Positions 1-3,923 of a DNA stretch of 8,443 nucleotides are shown one piece after another. The stretch is taken from the NCBI GenBank assembly GCA_016198605.1, contig JACQIG010000029.1, positions 1-8,443 of the forward strand. Direction: 5' to 3'. The stretch comes from Candidatus Aenigmatarchaeota archaeon (lineage in GTDB: Archaea; Aenigmatarchaeota; Aenigmatarchaeia; QMZP01). Every line of letters starts with the position of its first letter. Within the stretch, counting starts at the first letter, position 1. The position numbers and the translations under genes are program-made. The notes below the pieces were generated by a model, which saw nothing but the letters and a program-made list of their open reading frames with translations, was not told the DNA's origin and did no database searches.

Positions 1-107
1 AAAAGAGAAAGGATTCAGGAAAAATTAGATTATCGCCTAAACATGTCAGTAAAATAAAGAATGGGATAAAGAGGATGCTTTGTTTATTTTGCAAAATCTA
101 TGATTAA
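1..107 (+). CDS. Possible 3' end of a rightward gene (partial)
   Basis: Two plus-strand frames are open from the left edge: one stops at 55-57 after 18 codons, the other at 105-107 after 34 codons, overlapping the recombinase 3' end by 24 nt in convergent arrangement. The tails are lysine-rich and match nothing I recognise. The stretch is too short to tell a gene end from chance, and only one of the two frames could be real. Confidence 0.25.
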   Translation, partial: KRKDSGKIRLSPKHVSKIKNGIKRMLCLFCKIYD

Positions 108-1286
108 CTTTCTCAAGTGCACATTAGTTCTAAGCTCCTGCATAATAGCTAATTGAATACCAGTACTCTTAAGCAGAACACCAACTATACTCTCATCTAA
201 TGTTTTTTGTGCTTCCACAGTGCTATATACTGTGCTAATATCTAACTGTTGTCCACATCTATTGCATATTTTCGCTGTAGATTCATTTATTTTATCGCAT
301 CTAGAGCATGTTTTAGGGTTTAGCTCTCGCTCCTCCTTGGTCTTTTCGGGCTCTTTTAGACCATTAACTGCTAACAAGGCATCATCTAGATCTCTCCCGC
401 TCAAATGAACATATATCGCAGCCATATCAGAGCCTTGCGTCCACCCAAAGAACTCCTTCATTTGCGCTTCTGTAAGTTTGTTGGCTAGATATGTAGCTCT
501 AGAGTGCCTAAAATTATGTGGGTTTATAGCTTTCATTATGCCCCCTTTCTTAGCAATGGTAACCAGTAGTTTTCTTAGTGTATTGTAAGTGATAACCTTG
601 CCATTGTTCCAGTTAGAGAGCCATAAATAAGCTTCTGGATTATTTTTAGCATAATGTAAACCCATCCATGTAGCCAGATAGGGTGTAGAATCAATAAGTG
701 GTATAGTCCTCATCCCTGTTTTACCGGACACTGTGATCTTAGTTATCTGCCCCTTGAAATCTACATTTTTGACCCGGAGACCAAGTAGTTCTCCTACTCT
801 TAGACCACCATCATAAAGAACGGCTATCATGGCTTTGTCTCTCGCATTCTCTGCAGATTCTATGAGCCGTTTTATCTCTTCTTGGCTCAGAAGTTCCTCT
901 GGGAGTTTCTTTCTATGGTTTTTTATTCTAGTTTTTAACCACCTAACCTCTTCTGGGAATACCTCTCCGTTACCTTTAAGCCACTTCCAGAACTTCTTTA
1001 CCACAACCTTATAATCACGTTTAGTCCAGTCTTTCCATTCATTTCGCTCTATAATGCCAATTAAATGTTCGATATCGCTTCGAGTGCATTTATCGAAGTC
1101 CTTATTCAACATTTCAGCAATAGTATAGGCGTGACTAATCAGTTTGAGAACCCTAAGTGACCCCAATCCAGTAGAGAAGCAATACTCACTAAATTTGACG
1201 ATAAGTGCCTTGTTCTTTGCAGATATTGACTTGCAGTTTTTAATTTTACGCAGCTTACGCTCTATTAGAACATTCATGTCTGCCAT
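84..1286 (-). CDS. Tyrosine recombinase (XerA/phage integrase-like) with C-terminal zinc ribbon
   Basis: A 400-aa site-specific recombinase that would cut and rejoin DNA through a tyrosine-phosphate intermediate. The N-terminal third (about 20-105) looks like the helical SAM-like core-binding domain. The catalytic domain shows Arg163 (GLRVGELLGL), Lys189 in the beta-hairpin (SGKTG), the HxxR box as His257-Arg260 (PHNFRHSR), Trp282 where the family has His/Trp, and nucleophile Tyr292 (IYVHLSG). It is therefore probably active. After the catalytic domain come four cysteines (327, 330, 341, 344; CSRC and CNRC), a zinc ribbon seen in other archaeal integrases, then a helical tail. The ATG at 1286 is chosen because a GAGG lies 8 nt upstream and a TATA box is centred near 1311. 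The gene is clearly more AT-rich than the central and right-hand genes and begins 60 nt from the 3' end of tRNA-Thr, which suggests horizontal acquisition. Confidence 0.93.
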   Translation of the reverse strand: MADMNVLIERKLRKIKNCKSISAKNKALIVKFSEYCFSTGLGSLRVLKLISHAYTIAEMLNKDFDKCTRSDIEHLIGIIERNEWKDWTKRDYKVVVKKFWKWLKGNGEVFPEEVRWLKTRIKNHRKKLPEELLSQEEIKRLIESAENARDKAMIAVLYDGGLRVGELLGLRVKNVDFKGQITKITVSGKTGMRTIPLIDSTPYLATWMGLHYAKNNPEAYLWLSNWNNGKVITYNTLRKLLVTIAKKGGIMKAINPHNFRHSRATYLANKLTEAQMKEFFGWTQGSDMAAIYVHLSGRDLDDALLAVNGLKEPEKTKEERELNPKTCSRCDKINESTAKICNRCGQQLDISTVYSTVEAQKTLDESIVGVLLKSTGIQLAIMQELRTNVHLRKLIIDFAK

Positions 1287-1307
1287 GTGTGATACCTCGC
1301 TCCTATC

Positions 1308-1315
1308 ATTTAAAG
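1308..1315 (-). promoter_or_regulatory. TATA box of the recombinase gene
   Basis: The minus strand reads CTTTAAAT, centred about 25 nt upstream of the recombinase ATG. That spacing would give a leaderless or nearly leaderless transcript, although a GAGG is also present between box and start. Confidence 0.5.
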
Positions 1316-1345
1316 GAAGACGTAGGCTTCACACTTTCTAACCCA

Positions 1346-1463
1346 AGCCCCGGGTGAGACTTGAACTCACGACCTCTGCGTTTCTGCAATGGACAGCCAA
1401 TGCACGCTGTGCAGGCTGTCGGCATATACCAACGCAGTGCTCTACCAACTGAGCTACCGAGGC
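1346..1463 (-). tRNA. tRNA-Thr(GGT) with a 45-nt anticodon-loop intron
   Basis: Read on the minus strand, the acceptor GCCTCGG pairs with CCGGGGC over 7 bp including one T-G. The D-stem is GCTC/GAGC, the anticodon stem CTGCG/CGCAG, and the T-arm GTGAG-TTCAAGT-CTCAC. Removing 1382-1426 gives a 73-nt tRNA with anticodon loop TTGGTAA, so the anticodon is GGT. U73 as discriminator agrees with archaeal tRNA-Thr. CCA is not encoded and must be added afterwards. The first 14 nt, with two leader bases, are repeated 89 nt upstream at 1539-1554. The only good TATA box is spaced for that outer copy, so the transcript probably begins there. Confidence 0.95.
1382..1426 (-). other. tRNA-Thr intron, 45 nt, position 37/38
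   Basis: The intron lies between A37 and A38, the canonical archaeal site. It folds into a hairpin: GACAGCC pairs with GGCTGTC, topped by TGCAC/GTGCA around loop AGC, with two unpaired T. The splice-site helix is relaxed: TTGG of the loop can pair with GCAG of the intron over three of four positions, leaving TAT and AAA as the 3-nt bulges. Removal by the archaeal splicing endonuclease is inferred. Confidence 0.88.
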
Positions 1464-1465
1464 GT
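1450..1465. repeat. Inner copy of a 16-nt direct repeat (tRNA-Thr 5' end)
   Basis: TGAGCTACCGAGGCGT on the plus strand is nucleotides 1-14 of tRNA-Thr plus two upstream bases. It is identical to 1539-1554, with start-to-start distance 89 nt. This copy is continuous with the rest of the tRNA. Confidence 0.95.
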
Positions 1466-1538
1466 GTGGAAGGTGTGACGAATCGCGAAGCGATGAGGCC
1501 ACCTCCTTTGGTTCCACCACCTTTCTGAAAAGGTGGTG
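1464..1538 (-). mobile_element. Small hairpin-rich element between duplicated tRNA-Thr 5' ends
   Basis: About 75 nt with no coding capacity, flanked by the 16-nt direct repeat. On the minus strand it starts with a 10-bp hairpin (CACCACCTTT, four-base loop, AAAGGTGGTG as written on plus). Next come AAAGGAGGTG, CTCA, the small hairpin TCGC-TTC-GCGA, TTCGT, and finally CACACCTTCC, which pairs back with GGAGGTG with one bulged base. The same order is found in the first 70 nt of the tRNA-Trp T-loop intron (1749-1820), with compensated stem changes. It may be a truncated copy of that element. Whether it is spliced, removed as a 5' leader by RNase P, or was ever mobile cannot be told from sequence alone. 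Confidence 0.6.
1515..1538. repeat. 10-bp perfect hairpin
   Basis: CACCACCTTT and AAAGGTGGTG enclose the loop CTGA. It closely resembles the hairpin at 1909-1931 in the tRNA-Trp intron. It lacks the free U-tract expected of a terminator and lies upstream of the mature tRNA, so I read it as part of the element. Confidence 0.85.
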
Positions 1539-1554
1539 TGAGCTACCGAGGCGT
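1539..1554. repeat. Outer copy of the 16-nt direct repeat (tRNA-Thr 5' end)
   Basis: Identical to 1450-1465. On the minus strand it supplies the acceptor 5' strand and D-stem 5' strand of tRNA-Thr, then breaks off into the hairpin element. Its first tRNA base (1552) lies about 27 nt from the centre of the TATA box at 1575-1583, the spacing of an original tRNA 5' end. Confidence 0.95.
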
Positions 1555-1574
1555 AAACAAGTTTCATGGTAACT

Positions 1575-1583
1575 AAATTATAT
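1575..1583 (-). promoter_or_regulatory. TATA box of the tRNA-Thr precursor
   Basis: The minus strand reads ATATAATTT, centred 27 nt before the outer copy of the tRNA-Thr 5' end (1552). Nothing similar lies at that distance from the inner copy at 1463, where the sequence is GC-rich element. Confidence 0.6.
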
Positions 1584-1595
1584 TCCTATAATTCC

Positions 1596-1621
1596 TTTTA
1601 AAGAGATAGCAGCCAATAATT
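1596..1621 (+). promoter_or_regulatory. Probable promoter of tRNA-Trp
   Basis: Two AT-rich candidates precede the tRNA-Trp 5' end at 1640: TTTTAAAG near 1600, which would give a leader of about 14 nt, and AATAATTA near 1617, which is slightly too close. The 1555-1639 gap thus holds back-to-back promoters for the two tRNA genes. Confidence 0.4.
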
Positions 1622-1675
1622 AGACAGTGCTCTGCACTTGGGACTGTGGGGCAATGGCAACCTAGCAGGCTCCAG

Positions 1676-1726
1676 GCTTGCGCGTTTGGTGCGTCGAGGT
1701 ATGTTTCATACCTGTGAGAGAAAGGT
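1676..1726 (+). other. tRNA-Trp intron 1, 51 nt, position 37/38
   Basis: The intron lies between G37 and A38. It contains a perfect 7-bp hairpin, AGGTATG-TTT-CATACCT. Pairing at the splice sites is weak (CTC with GAG, unequal bulges), so this would be a relaxed bulge-helix-bulge. In many euryarchaea the tRNA-Trp intron carries a C/D-box guide RNA. I see no RUGAUGA-like box C here, so this one appears to be a plain intron. Confidence 0.85.
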
Positions 1727-1748
1727 ACCTGCGGATCTGGGTTCGACT

Positions 1749-1790
1749 CACAGCTTTTTTCAAGAAAAAGCTGTGGAGCAAAAAGGAGGC
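1749..1790. repeat. Left terminal inverted repeat of the T-loop intron
   Basis: This 42-nt arm matches the reverse complement of 1894-1931 imperfectly along its length. It contains its own perfect 11-bp hairpin: CACAGCTTTTT (1749-1759), loop TCAAG, AAAAAGCTGTG (1765-1775). It can therefore fold locally or pair with the other arm. Confidence 0.8.
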
Positions 1791-1893
1791 TGCTCAGCCT
1801 TCGGCTTCGTTACGCCTTCCGTGGAAGCCGTAATCGGAGCTAAGCGGCGGTGCATGCCGGCTTGCCACAATTGGCTCAAGCCGGAAACTGCTT

Positions 1894-1931
1894 GCCTCCA
1901 TTTTGATCCACCACTTTTTGAAAAAGTGGTG
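1894..1931. repeat. Right terminal inverted repeat of the T-loop intron
   Basis: This is the partner of 1749-1790. It contains a perfect palindromic hairpin, CACCACTTTTT (1909-1919), central G, AAAAAGTGGTG (1921-1931). Its reverse complement is closer to the tRNA-Thr element than the left arm is: 16 of the first 18 positions are the same. Confidence 0.8.
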
Positions 1932-1951
1932 CGAGAATCCCAGCAGTCCCA

Positions 1952-1963
1952 TCTTTTCTTCTT
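1952..1963 (+). terminator. T-rich terminator after tRNA-Trp
   Basis: TCTTTTCTTCTT directly follows the discriminator base. Archaeal transcription commonly ends at such U-rich runs without a hairpin. The tract adjoins the TATA box of the next gene. Confidence 0.5.
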
Positions 1964-1969
1964 ATAAAG
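1961..1969 (+). promoter_or_regulatory. TATA box of the 144-aa gene
   Basis: CTTATAAAG is centred about 24 nt before the ATG at 1989. This predicts a leaderless mRNA and argues against the upstream in-frame TTG at 1971. Confidence 0.65.
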
Positions 1970-1988
1970 CTTGCCGGCCACTATTACG

Positions 1989-2423
1989 ATGGCTGAAACG
2001 CTTGCAAGGAATGAGGCGTTCTTCTCTGCCCTGGAAAACATGTTCCTTGTAGAGAAGGAGAGGCATGGTGCGGAGCAAGCACTGGAGCTTTTCACGTCAG
2101 TCATCCGGCGCGGGCTTAGGAAGGCCTACTCCACGCAGAGTTACATGAAAGGCGACACCGGGGATTTTGCCCGGGTTGTTGGCGCCAGGGACAAGGCAGT
2201 CGGCCTGAGGGTTGAATTTGATGACATAAAAAAGGATGGCCTTGTTTACCGCTTCCTTGACGATCCCTTCCCCAACCTGAAGGGACAGGTTAATTACGGC
2301 GACCTGGACGCCACCTACATGCGGTTCAAGGTTGATTTCCTCCTCGGGAATGGCTGGCACTATTCTACGGGAAAACACTTGTGGCTGGGGAACAAATACA
2401 CGGAGCATGTGATAATGAAATAG
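1989..2423 (+). CDS. Uncharacterised 144-aa protein
   Basis: I do not recognise this protein with confidence. It is soluble, with no signal peptide or membrane segment. The N-terminal half is helical and charged (about residues 1-45). The C-terminal half is mixed, with conserved-looking pieces DDPFPNLKGQV, YMRFKVDFLLG and a final WLGNKYTEHVI. The ending loosely recalls proteins of the ATC-hydrolase-like superfamily, which close with a Gly-Asp/Asn and hydrophobic strand motif. However, the catalytic cysteines of that family are absent (I see none), so an enzymatic role is doubtful. The ATG at 1989 is preferred over the in-frame TTG at 1971 because of the TATA spacing. Its stop is one base from the stop of the convergent gene, so the two transcripts must overlap in their 3' ends. 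Base composition is similar to the other chromosomal genes. Confidence 0.8.
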   Translation: MAETLARNEAFFSALENMFLVEKERHGAEQALELFTSVIRRGLRKAYSTQSYMKGDTGDFARVVGARDKAVGLRVEFDDIKKDGLVYRFLDDPFPNLKGQVNYGDLDATYMRFKVDFLLGNGWHYSTGKHLWLGNKYTEHVIMK

Positions 2424-2424
2424 C

Positions 2425-2874
2425 TCAGGTCTTCACTATTATCCCACCCACCCCTGCGGCAGCGAACTTGTGGACCATCTCCGCCAGCGAGTTCAGTATC
2501 CCCTGGGCCTCGCCGACGTCCATCTTCACCGTGTCAGGCTCCAGTATCTCTACCGCCGAAGGCGCGTAATTCATCACGAGGTAGGCGAGCGTCTCAAAGT
2601 CCTGGGCCACCATCTCAATCTCAACCACAAGCGAGTATGCGGATTCTATATGGGGGATGGGCTTCTCCACCTTCTGCGCCTCCTTGAAATGCTTCTTGTA
2701 TATCATCGACCTGGCGGTCTCCCTGTCCATCATCTCCACGTGCTTCTGGAGGGCTGTCTTCGCGGCCTCCTCGGTGACCGCAAGGACCTCTATCATCATC
2801 CAGGTCCTTATCCACCCGTCCTTTATCCTCTTCTTGACCTTCTCTTCCAGCTTGAATTCAGACTCTTCGGACAT
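2425..2874 (-). CDS. Conserved-looking archaeal protein, ACT/ferredoxin-like fold suspected
   Basis: A 149-aa acidic cytoplasmic protein of unknown function. A charged N-terminal helix (about 1-20) leads into strand-helix-strand units: WMMIEVLAV then the helix TEEAAKTALQKHVEMM, and later AYSLVVEIEMVAQ then a helix and PSAVEILEPDTVKM. A C-terminal helix contains GEAQGILNSLAEMVHKF, with a final strand GGIIVKT. Two such units suggest an ACT-like or ferredoxin-like sandwich, possibly dimeric. That is inference from pattern, not a recognised domain. No catalytic motif is visible. The ATG at 2874 has no good ribosome site. AT-rich boxes at 2897-2903 and 2903-2912 lie 26-34 nt upstream, giving a leaderless or very short-leader mRNA. 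Confidence 0.82.
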   Translation of the reverse strand: MSEESEFKLEEKVKKRIKDGWIRTWMMIEVLAVTEEAAKTALQKHVEMMDRETARSMIYKKHFKEAQKVEKPIPHIESAYSLVVEIEMVAQDFETLAYLVMNYAPSAVEILEPDTVKMDVGEAQGILNSLAEMVHKFAAAGVGGIIVKT

Positions 2875-2896
2875 GGCAATGACTTAGTATGGTGGT

Positions 2897-2912
2897 TTTA
2901 ATGCTTATATGC
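2897..2912. promoter_or_regulatory. Shared divergent promoter, TATA boxes on both strands
   Basis: Plus-strand GCTTATATGC is centred about 25 nt before the ATG at 2933. On the minus strand the same bases read GCATATAAGC, with ATTAAAA next to it about 26 nt before the ATG at 2874. A single AT-rich block can thus serve both genes. Confidence 0.6.
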
Positions 2913-2932
2913 ATTTGTGATAGAGATAAAAT

Positions 2933-3211
2933 ATGGCACACGAAGAAAATATGCCAACATTAGAACTTGTGGAGTATAACGCACTTTATCGCTTTGCAAT
3001 AGACAAAGCACTTGGGGAGGGCTATACAAGAGAGCAGTTGATACCTATAATAAGGCGCGGATTAATAACCGGGGCAGTACATTGGGGCACTCAAGAATCG
3101 CCCACCCGTCGCCACGCAATTGCCTCTAGCATATTTGCTGTGGTTTACGGGAATACATTGAAGACTCTAGAGTCAAAAGGGTTTGATGCTTATTATTCTT
3201 TGCTTCTTTGA
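2933..3211 (+). CDS. Small AT-rich orphan protein, 92 aa
   Basis: Unrecognised. The protein is probably all-helical and soluble: a helix around LVEYNALYRFAIDKALGEG, then YTREQLIPIIRRGLITGAVHWG, and HAIASSIFAVVYGNTLKTLESKG. It has no cysteines, no metal motif and no signal peptide. The helix followed by RRG in the middle is faintly like the RRGLRKAY piece of the gene at 1989, but the similarity is too short to claim homology. The ATG at 2933 is supported by TATA spacing of about 25 nt (leaderless). The gene is visibly more AT-rich than the genes on either side, which suggests recent acquisition. It ends 14 nt from the convergent synthetase beta gene. Confidence 0.7.
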   Translation: MAHEENMPTLELVEYNALYRFAIDKALGEGYTREQLIPIIRRGLITGAVHWGTQESPTRRHAIASSIFAVVYGNTLKTLESKGFDAYYSLLL

Positions 3212-3225
3212 TATGGAGCTTCCCG

Positions 3226-3873
3226 TCATCCGACAATGACTCTCACATCCACGGCCTTCACGCCGTTCTCGTTCACAAAAAGCGGGTTTATGTCAAGCTC
3301 CTTGATTCTTTTGGTTTTCCACAGGTTATCTGAGATCTTGATGAGGGAATCCTCCAATGCCTTCAGGTTTGCGGGCTTCATTCCCCTCACACCCGTCAGA
3401 ATCTTGTAGCCCCTTATCTCGCTTATCATCTCCCTGGCGTCCCTCCTCTCTATCGGTACTATCCTGAACGTGACGTCTTTCAGGAACTCAACGAAAATCC
3501 CCCCAAGGCCGAACATCAATACAGGGCCGAATTGGGGGTCCTGCTTCGCGCCCACGATGGTCTCATATCCGGAGGCCATCTCCTGCACCATCATGCCGTC
3601 TATCCTGGCCTTTGGATAGTGCTTCCTCACGTTCTTCATTATCTGCCTGTACGCCTGGATCACGTCCAGCGGGTTGTGCAGGCCTGCCTGTACGGCTCCG
3701 ATGTCCGTCTTGTGGAGCACCTGCTCCGAGGAGACCTTGAGCACTACAGGGAAGCCCAGCTTCTTGGCAGAATCCGCGGCCTCATTCTCGCTCTTGGCGA
3801 GGTAGTGCATGGCCACCGGTATGCCCCACTTCTTCATCAGCGCTTCCGCTTCCTTGTCGGAGAGTTTTCCCAT
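3226..3873 (-). CDS. ADP-forming acyl-CoA synthetase, beta subunit (ATP-grasp)
   Basis: The 215-aa nucleotide-binding subunit of an ADP-forming acetyl/acyl-CoA synthetase. With the alpha subunit it converts acyl-CoA, ADP and phosphate to acid, CoA and ATP. It resembles Pyrococcus ACD beta, including length. From Met1 at 3873 it shows the N-terminal ATP-grasp lid (GFPVVLKVSS), the phosphate-accepting loop HKTD (54-57), VQE near 96-98, the glycine loop FGLGG (121-125), FRIVPI, and the metal/nucleotide-binding ELDINPL (192-198). An in-frame ATG at 3909 would add 12 residues, but the TATA box at 3895-3905 would then lie inside the gene and is instead 27 nt before 3873, so 3873 is preferred. The alpha subunit is encoded about 3 kb away on the same strand, not next door. 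The acyl substrate cannot be told from sequence. Confidence 0.92.
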   Translation of the reverse strand: MGKLSDKEAEALMKKWGIPVAMHYLAKSENEAADSAKKLGFPVVLKVSSEQVLHKTDIGAVQAGLHNPLDVIQAYRQIMKNVRKHYPKARIDGMMVQEMASGYETIVGAKQDPQFGPVLMFGLGGIFVEFLKDVTFRIVPIERRDAREMISEIRGYKILTGVRGMKPANLKALEDSLIKISDNLWKTKRIKELDINPLFVNENGVKAVDVRVIVG

Positions 3874-3894
3874 ACATCTAAATTGTCCTCCAGG

Positions 3895-3905
3895 TTTAAT
3901 ATATT
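3895..3905. promoter_or_regulatory. Bidirectional TATA box between synthetase beta and rhomboid genes
   Basis: TTTAATATATT reads as a TATA box on either strand. Its centre is 24 nt from the rhomboid ATG (3924) and 27 nt from the synthetase beta ATG (3873), placing both start codons at the expected transcription start. Confidence 0.65.
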
Positions 3906-3923
3906 CCATGAGAAGAATTAGCT

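Larger units (their letters stand above)
1748..1937 (+). other. tRNA-Trp intron 2, 190 nt, in the T-loop (59/60)
   Basis: The intron separates T-loop bases 59 and 60. The splice sites form a canonical bulge-helix-bulge: exon TTCG (1742-1745) pairs with CGAG (1932-1935), the 5' bulge is ACT (1746-1748), the 3' bulge is AAT (1936-1938), and the outer helix is the T-stem. The inner helix joins CACAGCTTTTT (1749-1759) to AAAAAGTGGTG (1921-1931) with one mismatch and one G-T. A further 22 of 26 positions match between 1765-1790 and the complement of 1894-1919. The middle holds the small stem 1785-1790/1814-1820 and the hairpin 1857-1864/1877-1884. No convincing ORF lies inside. Confidence 0.88.
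1640..1951 (+). tRNA. tRNA-Trp(CCA) interrupted by two introns
   Basis: The acceptor GGGACTG (1640-1646) pairs perfectly with CAGTCCC (1944-1950), with A73 at 1951. The anticodon stem is GCAGG (1665-1669) with CCTGC (1728-1732). The T-stem is CTGGG (1737-1741) with CCCAG (1939-1943). Removing 1676-1726 and 1748-1937 gives a 71-nt tRNA with anticodon loop CTCCAGA, the usual archaeal tRNA-Trp loop, and T-loop TTCGACT. The D-stem is GGG/CCT with one G-T pair. No CCA is encoded. The gene covers 312 nt because most of it is intron, so a gene finder could miss it or report only halves. A T-rich tract, TCTTTTCTTCTT, follows immediately and is a likely terminator. Confidence 0.93.

Noticed and set aside
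1338..1520. Minus-strand 60-codon frame over tRNA-Thr
   Set aside because: It covers the tRNA, its intron and the repeat element. It has no promoter or ribosome site of its own and is a shadow of RNA-coding sequence.
1450..1538. A clear bulge-helix-bulge that would make the 89-nt unit in tRNA-Thr a true spliced intron
   Set aside because: Only the palindromic AGCT of the repeat can form the central helix. It gives 3-nt bulges at the 14/15 site but just three inner pairs and no outer helix. Splicing remains possible but is not shown; RNase P trimming would suffice.
1450..1554. The 16-nt repeat as attachment sites of the neighbouring recombinase
   Set aside because: The enclosed segment is only 73 nt, lies on the 5' side of the tRNA, and excludes the recombinase. 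An att site would be expected at the tRNA 3' end instead.
1676..1726. C/D-box guide RNA inside the tRNA-Trp anticodon intron, as in many euryarchaea
   Set aside because: No RUGAUGA-like box C is present, and the space is taken by a 7-bp hairpin.
1515..1931. The three hairpins with T and A runs as transcription terminators
   Set aside because: Archaeal terminators are usually U-tracts without stems. These hairpins lie inside tRNA precursors, where termination would abolish the tRNA, and they fit the inverted-repeat design of the elements.
1638..1967. Plus-strand open frame of 109 codons over the tRNA-Trp region, and the minus-strand frame 1760-2104
   Set aside because: They are accidental openings across a tRNA gene and its intron. 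The paired stems and splice-site structure explain the sequence far better, and the proteins look like nothing.
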